Below, piece after piece: positions 53,594-64,000 of a stretch of 64,000 bases of DNA; position 1 is the stretch's first letter; each line of letters opens with the position of its first letter. The stretch is taken from NCBI RefSeq assembly GCF_001811425.1, contig NZ_KV804738.1:18817-82816 (forward strand), written 5' to 3'. The position numbers were made by a program, and so were the translations under genes. Below the pieces are notes generated by a model. That model was not told the origin of the DNA and made no database searches. It was given only the letters and a program-made list of their open reading frames with translations. Source of the stretch: Peptoniphilus_A sp001811425 (GTDB taxonomy: Bacteria; Bacillota; Clostridia; Tissierellales; Peptoniphilaceae).

Positions 53594-55030
53594 CTAGAAC
53601 TGGAAGTAAATAAAGGCGGATTCAGAAAATTCTGGACCATAGACGCCGAAAATTATTATGGCAAAGATAAAGGCAAGGTAAATTATCCACCTTATTGGAA
53701 GAATTATTTTTAAAACTTTTTCGCTTAAATTTATCTTGTTGTACTTAAGCACATCAAAGATAAATAAAATAGCTACGCCCACAAGAAGGGGATAAATATT
53801 TGCTGTGCCAAATTTAGTCTTAGAAAGGTCTTCCATCAAATTTAAAGATCTTGGATTATTTATAATTGCAAGGAGATATTCATTGCCGTGGTGAATATTT
53901 TCTGCCCTAAAATAAATGAAGGCAAAGACAACAATTATAAAGGTGAGGACTCTTCTCAGGCTGTCTAATAAAATATTTCTCTTAGACTTTTTATTGATGC
54001 CCAAAATATTTTCAAGGACATTAAAGACTCCGTGAATGAGACCCCAAAGGACAAAGGAAAGTTCTGCCCCATGCCAAAGCCCACTTACGAGAAAGACCAC
54101 AAGAAGGTTAAAATATTTGCGAAGGTCTCCCTTTCTGTTGCCGCCAAGGGGAATGTAGAGGTAGTCCTTAAACCAAGTGGATAGGGAAATATGCCACCTT
54201 CTCCAAAATTCTGTAATGGATTTAGATAGAAGTGGTTCTTTAAAGTTGTCCATAAGGTCAATGCCTAGGATCTTCGCAGATCCCTTAGCCATTATAGAAT
54301 AGGAGTAGAAGTCGCAATAAATTTGTAGGGTAAATAAAATCCCAGAGATGATTAAGATCTCCCTAGAAAAATTATTGTAATTTCCAAAAGCTTCATTGAC
54401 GAGAATTGCTGCCCTATCGGCAATAATTAATTTTAAAAACATTCCATAAAAAAATAGGACAAGACCCTTAACTAAGTTGTCGTAGGAAAATTTTCTAGGT
54501 TTTTTTATCTGTGGAAGTAAATTTACACTTCTTTCAATGGGTCCTGCCACAAGTTGAGGAAAGAAGGAGACAAAAAGTGCGTAGTCAATAAAATTTTCTT
54601 CTGCCCTTATGTCCTTTCTGTAGACATCAATTGTGTAGCCAAGAGCCTGGAAGGTGTAAAAGGAAATACCAACGGGAAGGAGGACATCAAGGGCCAGGTT
54701 AAAATCTTTGCCAGAAAAATTATTTAAGAGGTCTGCAAAGAAATTAAAGTACTTAAAGACAAAGAGTATGCCCAAATTTATAAAAAAGCACAAAAATACA
54801 GCAAGCTTCATTTTTTTAACCTGCCCTCTATTTTTCTCAATATAAAGACCTGTCATGTAGGTAACAAATATTGAGAAGACCATGAGGAGGGTGTATTTCA
54901 CATTCCAAAAGCTATAAAAAGTGAGGCTTGCCAAGAGCAAAAATATATTTTTAAGTTTTTGTGGCAATAAATTGTAAAAAATTACAACTATTGGCAAAAA
55001 AATCAAGTATTCAAGTGAATTAAAAAGCAT
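53594..55030 (-). CDS. MBOAT-family O-acyltransferase (AlgI/DltB-like)
   Basis: 478 residues with about 11 membrane helices. ATG 55030 behind GGAGG. The MBOAT core FWRRWHISLSTWFKDYLYIPLGG and the catalytic His in SGLWHGAELSFVLWG are intact. Transfers acyl groups across the membrane to the SGNH partner downstream. No dltA/dltC genes are nearby, so an AlgI/PatA-like O-acetylation system is more likely than D-alanylation. Confidence 0.92.
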   Translation of the reverse strand: MLFNSLEYLIFLPIVVIFYNLLPQKLKNIFLLLASLTFYSFWNVKYTLLMVFSIFVTYMTGLYIEKNRGQVKKMKLAVFLCFFINLGILFVFKYFNFFADLLNNFSGKDFNLALDVLLPVGISFYTFQALGYTIDVYRKDIRAEENFIDYALFVSFFPQLVAGPIERSVNLLPQIKKPRKFSYDNLVKGLVLFFYGMFLKLIIADRAAILVNEAFGNYNNFSREILIISGILFTLQIYCDFYSYSIMAKGSAKILGIDLMDNFKEPLLSKSITEFWRRWHISLSTWFKDYLYIPLGGNRKGDLRKYFNLLVVFLVSGLWHGAELSFVLWGLIHGVFNVLENILGINKKSKRNILLDSLRRVLTFIIVVFAFIYFRAENIHHGNEYLLAIINNPRSLNLMEDLSKTKFGTANIYPLLVGVAILFIFDVLKYNKINLSEKVLKIILPIRWIIYLAFIFAIIIFGVYGPEFSESAFIYFQF

Positions 55031-55088
55031 AAAATCCTCCAATCACTTTATATTATAGCAAATGATGGAGGATTTCAATATTTGATTA

Positions 55089-55721
55089 TTAAGGAGCGAC
55101 GCTCATCTTGTACTCTCTAGGAGTTTTGCCAGTGTACTTTTTGAAGGTCATAGTAAAATGAGGCTGTGAAGAAAATCCACACTCATAACTTATGTATTCC
55201 AAAGTTTTTTTGTCCTCTAAGAGAAGTTTTTTCGCCTTGTTTGTCTTTAGGGTATTTAAATATTGGCAAAAAGTGTATCCTGTCTCTTCTTTAAAAAGTG
55301 AGCAGAGATAATTTTTTGATAGGTGAAGTTTTTCTGCAAGCTCTTCTAGGTTTAAGCCTAAAGTATATTCGCTGTTTATAATTTTTAAAGCCTTGTCAAT
55401 TATTTCGTTTCTGGAAAAATCCATTTCATCGAGAAGGGAATTGGAGTAAGATTCTATTAAATCCTTGGCAATATACTTGAGAGCTGACTTGTCTTCTGCC
55501 TTTTTTAATTTAAGGGTGAAGTCATCGTGTATCTCTGTTAGATCCTTGTTATATGTAATTAGAAAATATGTATACAGGAAGGTGTTTAGGTCCTCAATTT
55601 GTTTTTTCATCTCATCTAGGCTCTTGCTAAGTGAATTTTTCGAAATATTTTCAAAAATCTCGTGAGCACAATTTATGCATTCGGGCTTTGCCTTTTCGGC
55701 AATAGTAAGATAATTTGTCAT
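55089..55721 (-). CDS. AraC-family transcriptional regulator
   Basis: 210 residues, ATG 55721 behind GGAGGAC. The C-terminal 100 residues hold a double helix-turn-helix (LNLEELAEKLHLSKNYLCSLFKEETG and ISYECGFSSQPHFTMTFKKYTGKTPREY). The N-terminal helical domain (about 1-100) is a sensor of unknown ligand, with Cys at ECINCAHE. It lies 58 nt upstream of the MBOAT gene and may control it. Confidence 0.9.
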   Translation of the reverse strand: MTNYLTIAEKAKPECINCAHEIFENISKNSLSKSLDEMKKQIEDLNTFLYTYFLITYNKDLTEIHDDFTLKLKKAEDKSALKYIAKDLIESYSNSLLDEMDFSRNEIIDKALKIINSEYTLGLNLEELAEKLHLSKNYLCSLFKEETGYTFCQYLNTLKTNKAKKLLLEDKKTLEYISYECGFSSQPHFTMTFKKYTGKTPREYKMSVAP

Positions 55722-56118
55722 AAGTCCTCCTTTAGTATTTAATTTTATTTTATGTGGATTATTAAAATTTTGATAAGCATTATCTTTAACCCAATTATAA
55801 GACAATTGATATTAAATATCAACAAATAAATTCTATAAATTTTTAAAAAATTTTTTCTGTGAAATTTTTTGCATTTTGACACTTTTTGTTGTAATATATT
55901 GTCCTTGCGAAAAATTATAAAAAAATATTGGCGAGAAAAATTTTCTTTGAGAGACTTTGAGATAGGAATAATTTTAGATTATTTTTAAAATATTTCTTGG
56001 CGACAAAAATTTTAAATTAAAAATGAAAAGAAAGAAGTCAAATATAATTTTTAAAATTTTTATAATGTGGTGTCAATTTTTACTAAATAGCATATAATAA
56101 GAGCAGGGAGGGATTACT
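55722..56118. other. Divergent intergenic region, 397 bp
   Basis: AT-rich, no gene visible. A TATAAT at 56093-56098 precedes the epimerase gene. Repeated short AAAATTTT-like tracts occur without a clear inverted repeat. Confidence 0.45.
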
Positions 56119-56742
56119 GTGACAATTTCAAGAGACAAAATGATTGAACTAGAGAAGAGAACAATAGAAGAATTTAAAATTGATTCTCTTATTTTAATGG
56201 AAAACGCAGGAATGGGAATTTTCCGCGAAATTAATCAGTACGATTCCTTTACGATAATTTGCGGTAAGGGAAATAACGGTGGCGATGGACTTGTCATCGC
56301 AAGACATTTGATTCTCAGTGGAAAAATCGTGGAAGTCTTTGTTGTTGGCGACAAGGAGACAGAAGAATTTTCCAAAAACTTAGAAATAATAAAAAAACTT
56401 ACAGATGTAAAATATATAGAAGATGATAATTTTGACGAACTAATTGAATCCATTGAAGTAAATGAAATTACTGTAGACGCAATTTTCGGCACAGGACTCA
56501 ATAGAAAGTTAAATAAATTTTACAGGTCTTTAATTGATGCCATAAATATTCACGGCAATTATATAATTGCTGTGGACATACCTTCTGGCATGGACGCAGA
56601 CACAGGCGAAGAATATGGCAACTGTGTGGCTTGTAATGTTACCTACGCAATATCCGATATAAAAAAGGGTGAGCTTTTGAATAGCAATGTGGGAGAGCTT
56701 AAGAAAATATATATTGGGATTGTGAGGTACAAGGATGAGTAA
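56119..56742 (+). CDS. nnrE: NAD(P)H-hydrate epimerase
   Basis: 207 residues forming the YjeF N-terminal domain only: LILMENAGMG, IICGKGNNGGDGLVIARHL, DAIFGTGLNRK and VDIPSGMDADTGE. It interconverts R and S forms of damaged NAD(P)H hydrate. The dehydratase partner (NnrD), often fused, is not in this window. GTG start behind GGGAGGGAT. It overlaps the MATE gene by 8 nt. Confidence 0.92.
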   Translation: MTISRDKMIELEKRTIEEFKIDSLILMENAGMGIFREINQYDSFTIICGKGNNGGDGLVIARHLILSGKIVEVFVVGDKETEEFSKNLEIIKKLTDVKYIEDDNFDELIESIEVNEITVDAIFGTGLNRKLNKFYRSLIDAINIHGNYIIAVDIPSGMDADTGEEYGNCVACNVTYAISDIKKGELLNSNVGELKKIYIGIVRYKDE

Positions 56743-58087
56743 AAAAATCAGCAGAAATATAAATTTGACAGAAGGCTCAATAGTTGAAGGTCTAATAAAA
56801 TTTGCAATACCACTACTTCTCACAAACTTTTTGCAACAGCTTTACAACACTGCCGACCTTATGATAGTTGGTAGGTTCGCTGGCAAAAATCCCATGGCAG
56901 CAGTTGGTGCAACGGGACCTGTTTCCAACTTACTAATTGGACTTTTCTTGGGCCTTACCACTGGTGCATCTGTGGTCATATCCCTATACTATGGGTCAAA
57001 TGACAGAGAGGCATTAAAAAAATCTGTAGGTGTTTCCTACTTTCTTGGACTGGCATCAGGACTCTTTATAACAATTTTTGGTTATCTTACGACGCCCTTC
57101 TTCCTAAGGATAATGGACACGCCTCCAGAAATTCTTAATGATGCCACAATTTATATGCGAGTTTTCTTCATGGGCACTGTTCCAATTTTAATTTACAACA
57201 TGGGGGCATCTATCCTAAGGGCCACTGGGGACTCCAAGAGACCCTTTAACTTCTTGTGTGTGTCAGCTATAGTAAATATTGTCCTTGACCTCATCTTAGT
57301 AGGCTGGCTTCAAATGTCAGTCTTGGGAGCAGGCATTGCAACACTAGCATCACAAGTTGTATCAGCAATCCTAGTTACTTATTCACTACTAAAGACAGAC
57401 GGGTCTTATAAGCTTAGAAAAGAAGAAATAAAACTTCACAAGCATGAAGCCAAGAGAATATTCGAAGTGGGCATACCTACGGGAGTGCAGACAGCACTCT
57501 TGTCCTTTACAAATGTAATTTTCCAGGCAAAGATCAACTACTTTGGTTCCGATGCCATTGCAGGTGTTGCAGCTGAAGGAAGAATCGATGGATTTTTATT
57601 TATGTCCCTTCAAGCCATAGCCCTTGCGGCAACAACTTTCTCAGGACAAAATTTTGGGGCACAAAAATTCGATAGACTAAGAGAAGGCATTAAAGTTTCC
57701 CTTTTAATAGTCTTTGGAATCTCTGCCGTCCTCTCGGTAATTGCCTTTACACTGGCAGAACCACTTATTGCAATATTTAATCCAGACCCAGATGTAGTAG
57801 CCTACGGTGCCGACTTCCTTAAGATAATAAGTCTTGGCATTTGGTTCTTTGGACTTTCAGAAACCATTTCTGGCTTCGTAAGAGGAAGCGGACATGCTAT
57901 GGGTCCAATGATCATTTCCCTGCTTACAATTTGCATTTTGAGGCTGGTAGTAGTTTACTTTGCAATGCCAATTTTTAATTCCATAAGAGTAATAAGTATA
58001 ATCTATCCAGTGTCTTACTTCGCAAACTTCTTATTGATGGCAATTTACTACAAATTTGGTAAGTGGAGAAAAAATATAGATATGTAA
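56735..58087 (+). CDS. MATE-family efflux transporter
   Basis: 450 residues, about 12 membrane helices in two six-helix halves. Family hallmarks include GSIVEGLIKFAIPLLLTNFLQ at the start and GQNFGAQKFDRLREG in the second half. Probably exports cationic drugs or metabolites with Na+ or H+. Followed by a perfect terminator. Confidence 0.94.
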   Translation: MSKKISRNINLTEGSIVEGLIKFAIPLLLTNFLQQLYNTADLMIVGRFAGKNPMAAVGATGPVSNLLIGLFLGLTTGASVVISLYYGSNDREALKKSVGVSYFLGLASGLFITIFGYLTTPFFLRIMDTPPEILNDATIYMRVFFMGTVPILIYNMGASILRATGDSKRPFNFLCVSAIVNIVLDLILVGWLQMSVLGAGIATLASQVVSAILVTYSLLKTDGSYKLRKEEIKLHKHEAKRIFEVGIPTGVQTALLSFTNVIFQAKINYFGSDAIAGVAAEGRIDGFLFMSLQAIALAATTFSGQNFGAQKFDRLREGIKVSLLIVFGISAVLSVIAFTLAEPLIAIFNPDPDVVAYGADFLKIISLGIWFFGLSETISGFVRGSGHAMGPMIISLLTICILRLVVVYFAMPIFNSIRVISIIYPVSYFANFLLMAIYYKFGKWRKNIDM

Positions 58088-58092
58088 AATTT

Positions 58093-58113
58093 GGCACCAC
58101 AGGTGCCTTTTTT
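58093..58113 (+). terminator. Terminator after the MATE gene
   Basis: GGCACC (58093-58098) pairs with GGTGCC (58102-58107), with a 3-nt loop, followed by six T. Confidence 0.9.
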
Positions 58114-58173
58114 ATTGCAATAAAGTAAAGTTTTATTGTAAACTATACTTAATATATAAAAAGCAGTGATGAT

Positions 58174-59370
58174 ATGAAAAAGAAAAGCATTTTTTTAATA
58201 TTAATTTTACTTGGAGGAATTTTTTGGAGCCTCACAAGCTTTAGACGCTATCCAAAAAAAATCGTGGCAGAAGTTCTCTACACCATTGACGACAGAATTT
58301 TTGCCTTTGCCGATGATTACCTAGAAGACTTTGGCCTATCAGATATTTTTAACAATGTAAAGACCTCTGGCGACTATGGCATAAGGTTAAGCAGCCAAGG
58401 CATAAGTGGCGACAAATTAAATATTATAAACTTTCAAAGCGCAAGTAATAAGTCCAGATATTTTATGAAGAGGAGAGAAAAAGACAATAATATAGAGACA
58501 GTTGGCGAAAAAATTGTAAATAGCGATGTCTACCTCTATAGGGAAGACTTGTCCCACTTGCCCCTATACATTGACAGAAACACTATGGTGAACCTCTCTC
58601 GTGACTCTCATGTCCTAAGCGATCTGGGCTACGATATAGACAACAAAAAATTATTTCTCCCACCAGTTTCCTTTTCTGAAAAAAATTCAGAGCTGAAAAA
58701 ATATGTGAAAAAAGAGTGGACGGAAATAATAAGGACAACTCATGTGAAAAATATTTCAGACAATAAATTTGAAATCAAGGTCAAGTCCAAGGACCTGGAA
58801 AAACTTATGAATAAGGTGGAAGAATTTTATAGAGAAGAAAATTATTTTCCCTACACTTATATAAGCAAAATCCTGGAAAAAGAATTTAAAAATATTTCAG
58901 GTGACCTAAAAAATAGGGATGACATAGTATTTTACATGGATACCGATGAGGAATTAAACCTCTTAAAGCTTCAGTCAGCTGACAAAAAGTACAGCCTAAA
59001 AATTAAGGAGGACTTTGAATTAAAGGTGCCCCACAGGCATATTTATATTGAGCATGAAGAAAATGAAAGCCTAAAAACTATTAAGGGAAAGATTGATGAC
59101 AGGAACTTCAGGATGAGCTATTATCCCAAAAATAGTAAGCTCATCTATCACGACGAGCTAACTCACATAAACGCCAGCTTCTATAATCTCATCAATTCCA
59201 AAAAATTCAAGGTCATAGCTGACATAGATGGCAGCAAGATAAAAAAAGTCAACTTCAATTTTTACACAGTCCCAAATAAAATAGAAAGAGAAAAAAATTA
59301 TATAGAAATTTTAAAATTAAGTGAAGAAGATTGGAATAATTTAATAAAAGGAGTAAGGAATGAAAGATGA
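58174..59370 (+). CDS. Hypothetical membrane-anchored extracellular protein
   Basis: 398 residues: one N-terminal helix (SIFLILILLGGIFWSLTSF), then a long soluble domain rich in Lys/Asp/Asn. No domain is recognised. The start ATG follows AGTGATGAT. It overlaps the ClC gene by 11 nt and is probably cotranscribed. Confidence 0.6.
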   Translation: MKKKSIFLILILLGGIFWSLTSFRRYPKKIVAEVLYTIDDRIFAFADDYLEDFGLSDIFNNVKTSGDYGIRLSSQGISGDKLNIINFQSASNKSRYFMKRREKDNNIETVGEKIVNSDVYLYREDLSHLPLYIDRNTMVNLSRDSHVLSDLGYDIDNKKLFLPPVSFSEKNSELKKYVKKEWTEIIRTTHVKNISDNKFEIKVKSKDLEKLMNKVEEFYREENYFPYTYISKILEKEFKNISGDLKNRDDIVFYMDTDEELNLLKLQSADKKYSLKIKEDFELKVPHRHIYIEHEENESLKTIKGKIDDRNFRMSYYPKNSKLIYHDELTHINASFYNLINSKKFKVIADIDGSKIKKVNFNFYTVPNKIEREKNYIEILKLSEEDWNNLIKGVRNER

Positions 59371-60885
59371 TTTTAACCAAAAAAGCAAATTAATATTTAG
59401 AATATTATTTGACTCCCTAATTGTGGGGACCTTCGCAGGGCTTTTTTCAGTTCTCTACAGGTTTGTAATAATGAAAATGGATTTACTCCGAAAAAATTTG
59501 TACAGCGAATTTAATATTAAGTCCCTTTTAATTTTTCTTGTCCTTGCAGTAGTAATTTCTTTTATAATTTATAGGCTCTTAAAATGGGCGCCCCTATCAG
59601 GCGGCAGTGGAATACCACAAATTCGCGGCGAAATCCTTGGCAAATTTAATATGGATGAAGTGCCAACCCTAGTTTCAAAAATAGTGGGTGGCGGACTGGG
59701 TAACCTCATGGGATTTTCCCTTGGAAGAGAAGGTCCATCAATACAAATGGGTGGCGCAGCAGCAAAATTTATAGGCAAGACCTTGAAAAGACCTCCCGAC
59801 GAAATAAAATACATGATAACAGCAGGGGCAGCAGCAGGACTTGCCGCAGCCTTTAACGCGCCAATGGCAGGTTGCATCTTTGCCATAGAAGAGCTCCACA
59901 AGACCTATTCAAAGTATGTCCTCTTGCCAGCCCTTATAGCATCAATAACAGCCAACTATGTGTCCTTTGTCATAATGGGGGCGGAAACATCTTTCTCCTT
60001 CTTCGTGACAGAGTCCCTACCCATGAATTTAATTTGGCTGGCAATACTAATTGGCATCCTGACAGGTTTAGTTGGAGGACTTTATAACTTACTAATAACA
60101 AAATTTCAAGACCTCTTCAAAAAAATAGATTCAAAAATAGTGAAGTACGCCCTACTTATGGGCGTGACAATAATAATTGGCTTTAGCTTTTTTGAAGGAA
60201 CAGGTGGCGGCCATGGACTGCTTGAAAAAATGGCAAAGGAAGAATTTGCAGTAAAATACATTTTGGCAATCCTTCTCGTGAAATTATTTTACACAACATT
60301 TTGCTACGGCTCAGGAGTGCAAGGCGGAATCTTTTTGCCAGTCCTAGTCATAGGTGGATCTTGCGGAACATTAATATTTGCCCTACTTGGAAAGAACCTT
60401 GACCTAGATCCCTATTATGTCAACTTCATAATACTGGGCATGAGTGGCATCTTAGCATCAGTAGTTAGAAGCCCAATCCTTTCAGTGATCTTAGTAACAG
60501 AGATGACCAAGACCTTTGACCACTTAATTGCCCTATCCATAGTGGTTGTCGTCTCCTATTATGTGGCAGAAATCTTAAAAGTTGCCCCAATTTATGACAC
60601 TCTTTTCGAAAGACAACTAAGGGACAAAAACCTACTCAGTCCAAAAGAAAGAGAGCTTGGCGACTATTCAGTCTTCGAGTACACAATCACTGGCGACCTA
60701 AAAATAATAGGAAAGAGCCTGAGAGAAATAAATTTCCCAAGGCACCTAATAATAATGTCAATAGAAAGAGAGGGCACAGAAATCGTTCCAACAGCAGACG
60801 ACTTGATCCTTTGGGCGACAAAATCACAGTCCTAATAAAGGCAGAAGACGCCCTAGAGATAGACAAATTTTTAAAAAGTGAATAA
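59360..60885 (+). CDS. ClC-type chloride channel/antiporter with frameshifted TrkA_C-like tail
   Basis: The channel body has all ClC selectivity segments: GGSGIPQIRG, GREGPSIQMGG (with the gating Glu), and GSGVQGGIFLPVLVIGG. The 59360 frame stops at 60835 in the last domain (ADDLILWATKSQS). One frame over, the sequence continues as GDKITVLIKAEDALEIDKF and ends at 60885, a normal RCK_C/TrkA_C ending. A missing G in the TTTGGGC run near 60811-60817 would explain it. The channel domain itself is unaffected. Confidence 0.88.
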
Positions 60886-60932
60886 ATTTTAAAAATATTA
60901 AGATTAATAAATAAATTTAAATATTTTAAGGG

Positions 60933-60965
60933 AACCAGACTTTTAAGAAAAAGCCTGGTTTTTTA
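60933..60965 (+). terminator. Terminator after the ClC gene
   Basis: AACCAG (60933-60938) pairs with CTGGTT (60955-60960), followed by a T-run. Confidence 0.8.
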
Positions 60966-61095
60966 TAAAATAAATGGATTTAACATAGTATTATTAAGGA
61001 TATTCAGGTATAATGAAAATATAAGACTATTTTCACATATTTTGCAAAAAAAATATTTGAAAATTAAAAAAATTTATAAAAAATAAGGAGGAAGT

Positions 61096-64000
61096 ATGAA
61101 GGCAATAAGTAGAGCTGGCAAAATAATTTTCGCATCCCTAATATTTATCATGGCAATATTTATAGGTAATGAAAAGGTTTTTGCAGCAAATGTTTCTAGT
61201 TTTGATGAATTAAAAACTGCTTTAAGCGGAACAGACACAGAAATTAATATCACTAGCGCAGATCCAATTGAAGTAACAGAAACACTAATGATTACAAGAG
61301 ATGTAAAAATCAGTGGGGGGGCTTAAAGCCTCTAATCTAGCTACAAAGGAGCCTGAGAGTGGAAATATTTTTTATGTAGAGGAAGGAAAAAATTTTGAAT
61401 TAGAAAATATTACACTTGATGGAGATAATAGGGCTAGAGTTATTTATTCTAATGGTGGGATACTTAAAATAACTAATTCAACTATAAAGAATGGATATCC
61501 AGGTGCAAATGCCAAAGCAAATCCAGGTGGAGGTATATTTTTAAAAGGTGGTTCCCTAGAAGCCAAGGACACTAACTTTATTGGAAACACACCTGGGACT
61601 AACACAAAACTTCCAAAAGGTGATGGCGATTTAAACGGTGGTGCTATTTATTCTGGCAGCACTAAAGCTGATATTAAAATCACTGGCGGAAGCTTTGAAG
61701 ATAACGAAGTAAAAGCTTACGGACACGGAGCAGCGATTTATCAAGAAAATGGTATTTTAAATGTAACAGGAACAAGCTTTAAAAATAATAAAGGTCACGT
61801 TGAAGGCGGAAATGCTGGTACTCAAGGGGCATGTATCCACACAAGAGACAAGGTAAAAGCTACAATTTCCGGTGTTACAGCTGAAATCGCAATAGGTTTT
61901 AACACAGGTGGTTTTTTAAGATCATGGAAAAGTGATGTAACAGTTACAAACTCTACTTTTACAATAGCTGGATTAGGTGACGGATATGGCTACAGCGGTG
62001 GAGCACTTTGCTTTGAAGGCGGCACAAGCAAAGTTACTGGATCGACTTTTACATGCGCTGGATCAAAATTAATTCACGCAGGTGGCTTTATAGATATTGT
62101 AGGTAGTGGAACACACACAATTGACGGCAACACCATGACAGGAGCTGGAAAAGAAAACGGACAACAAATAGCTTCCTTTGGAGGAGCCATCAGTGTTGAG
62201 GAAGGAGCTAATGCTACTGTAACTATTAAAGGCAACACAATCACCGGGGCATCGGCTTCTGATAATGGTGGCGCCATTGCAATCGGAACACATAAAGGTA
62301 AAAGCACACCATCAACAGTAACTATGAGCGGCAATACCATTTCAAATGCCGGAACTTTATTTTGGGGAGCACAATATGGTGGAGGAGTATTTGTAGCTCC
62401 TGATGCCACAGTTACTATGACAAAAGACACTATTAAAGACACAAGATCTTCCTATGGTGGAGGAGTATATAACGAAGGTAAATTAACTATAAGTGGTGGA
62501 TCATCACTAACAGGTGGTGTTGGCTCAAAACTAGGTGGAGAAATTTACAATAACGGTGACTTGACTGTAGATGATGCTACAATTACAGGGAACTTTGTAG
62601 GTGGAGCAGCTTGGCAACAATATGCAAGTCACGGCAAAAACTTTGAACTTGGCGGAACAAATATCTACGCTGAAAAAGATGTAACTATAACACCAAAGGC
62701 TACAATTGCAACAGGTAAAGACGTAAGAGTTTTAGACGGACAATCAAAAATACTTTTAACAGGTGCCTTAACAAAAGAAATAGATGTTTCTGTAAGTGAA
62801 ACTCCTGGAGGTAGCGAAACTCAAAAGAGAAGAGTTGGCTATGTAGTTGCAGAAGGTAAAGATGGATATGTAGCAACAAAGTCCGATGCAAAATTCTTAC
62901 ACTATATAGGCAGAACTAATAAAGAAGACGCTAGTCACTATTCAAATCAACCACGAGCAGCATTTGCAGATGACAAAAGCACTGGTGAGTGGGATTTTGT
63001 ATTAGACAAAGACAATAAAAAGGTAGTTCTTGGTCAAAGAGTTAAGCTAATTTACCACGGCAATCTTGGTAAATTAGGTGAAAATGATTCAGCAGAAAAG
63101 ACTGTAGATGTTTACAAAAATCCTAATTTCTGGGAAGGACAATTAGAAGAATACCAAGTAGCTGATCCTACATTGGATGGAAGCAGCTTTATGGGCTGGT
63201 ATTTCTGGAGAGATGGTGCTACTGCTGGAGATACTGATGACTCAATTCAAAATATAAAAATACCAGATGATTTAAGAGAAGATTTATTTGATTTCTCAAG
63301 AGTTAAGTTTGAAAACAATGTAAAAGACACAGATAAAATAATCACTCCAAATGTTATAAACACTTACGCAGGTTGGTCTCAAAATATAAGTATTCCAGTT
63401 TTTAAAGAATGGGTAGATGCTAAAGATAATGACAAAGTTGATGTAACTGTAACATTAAAGGGCGGAGATGAGGAAAAAACTCTTACTTTAACAAAAGCAG
63501 AAAATTACTTTGACCAATTTGAAGATCTTAAAGTATTTACAAAATCATATCAACCAAATGAAGAAAAAAATATGAACTTAAAGTTCATTCCTAAGACATA
63601 TAGCGTTGAAGAAAAATCAATAGATGGATTTACTACAAGTTACTCACCTCAAAGTATGATAGCAAATCAAGTAGCGGAAGTAAGTAGATTTGTAGTTACT
63701 AACAAAAAGACATTCAAAGTAACATATGAATTTAAGAGTGGAACAGAAGGAAAAACTCTTCCAGATGCTATTAAAGAGCAGTTTCTTCCAGAACCAGAAA
63801 CTGGCAAAGAAAATGGAGCGAAAGTAACACCAAGTAATCCAAAAGGAACAACTTACGAAGATACCGAAAATGAAGGCACTTGGACTTTCCAATCTTGGGA
63901 ACCAGCAGAGCAAACTATAGAAGGCAAGGACGTAAAATTTGTCGGTACTTGGAAATTTACTGAAAAAACTTCAGACTTCACAATTACAAAATCTGTTGAC
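61096..64000 (+). pseudogene. Large surface adhesin, frame broken at a G7 tract, incomplete at the window end
   Basis: ATG 61096 behind AAGGAGG encodes a signal peptide (IIFASLIFIMAIFIG ... VFAAN) and an early beta segment, then stops at TAA 61324-61326 just after G7 (61315-61321). With six G the frame continues as ISGGLKASNLATKE and stays open to 64000. The open frame encodes a right-handed beta-helix of repeated GG(A/G)I/V(F/Y) turns with NxI/F strands (about residues 90-550), a Listeria-Bacteroides-type segment (KLIYHGNLGKLG ... FMGWYF), a Cna-B-like segment (IPVFKEWVDAKDNDKVDV) and a SHIRT-like domain (VTYEFKSGTEGKTLPD). It is a wall protein of the host-adhesion type, and the anchor lies beyond the window. 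Confidence 0.88.
61315..61321 (+). repeat. G7 homopolymer, candidate phase-variation switch
   Basis: A run of seven G after codon 73 of the adhesin gene, in otherwise AT-rich DNA. Loss of one G (or gain of two) restores the long frame. Early-gene poly-G tracts are classic slipped-strand switches for surface proteins. Sequencing error is the main alternative. Confidence 0.6.

Noticed and set aside
53594..55030. dlt operon for D-alanylation of teichoic acid
   Set aside because: dltA and dltC are absent nearby, so an O-acetylation type MBOAT/SGNH pair fits better.

Overview
The window is low-GC Gram-positive (Firmicutes) DNA, most likely from a Tissierellia-type anaerobic coccus (Anaerococcus/Peptoniphilus/Finegoldia group). 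This is inferred from the AT-rich base composition, strong AGGAGG ribosome sites, TTG/GTG starts, and a SHIRT/Cna-B-type surface protein at the right end. I cannot name the species. A 100-N assembly gap sits at 46153-46252.

Region 1 (about 190-21900) is the late half of a siphovirus-like prophage: HNH nuclease, small terminase, a phage SAM synthetase plus ParB-methyltransferase, large terminase, portal, ClpP-type protease, HK97 capsid, connectors, tail tube, tail chaperone with a -1 frameshift, tape measure, tail hub, holin, amidase and an XRE regulator. A Fic gene lies between terL and portal, and a RelE-type toxin-antitoxin pair lies in the tail operon. The tape measure gene is frameshifted. 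A two-hairpin RNA-like element occurs twice, in front of the tail tube gene and the tail hub gene. At the tail tube it has split the original gene start from the working gene.

Region 2 (22240-29750) is a cargo peptide-natural-product (RiPP) locus: SPASM radical SAM enzyme, a 65-residue precursor with two CxCxC clusters, an ABC ATPase and its permease, two M16-like half-peptidases, a full ABC exporter, and a frameshifted small membrane gene that may have been the immunity gene. A palindrome at the XRE gene promoter is echoed as half-sites around the radical SAM promoter, suggesting the regulator controls the cluster.

Region 3 (29888-33760) is the integration module: a small conserved gene and three serine recombinase-family genes, the last cut short by an in-frame stop. 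Its promoter shares a distinctive TGTACGGGAATAT core with two promoters in the prophage.

Region 4 (33850-40250) is a defence island: an Abi_2 (AbiD/AbiF) protein preceded by a short, terminated leader RNA, then a three-gene operon of a ParB-like protein, a PLD-nuclease/SNF2-helicase fusion and a C5 cytosine methyltransferase. The operon looks like an unusual ATP-dependent restriction-modification system.

Region 5 (40400-64000) is ordinary chromosome: small membrane proteins, a J-domain/HIRAN pair, PH-domain protein, CAP-domain secreted protein, thioesterase, MFS and MATE transporters, Na/Pi cotransporter, C39-like protein, PAP2 phosphatase, LysR and AraC regulators, an MBOAT/SGNH O-acylation pair, NAD(P)H-hydrate epimerase, a ClC channel (frameshifted at its end) and a large beta-helix/SHIRT surface protein whose reading frame is broken at a seven-G tract, suggesting phase variation. 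Several single-base frameshifts lie in or next to short homopolymers (the adhesin G7, the ClC G run, the tape measure TTTCCC), so sequencing error must be excluded before any is treated as biological.
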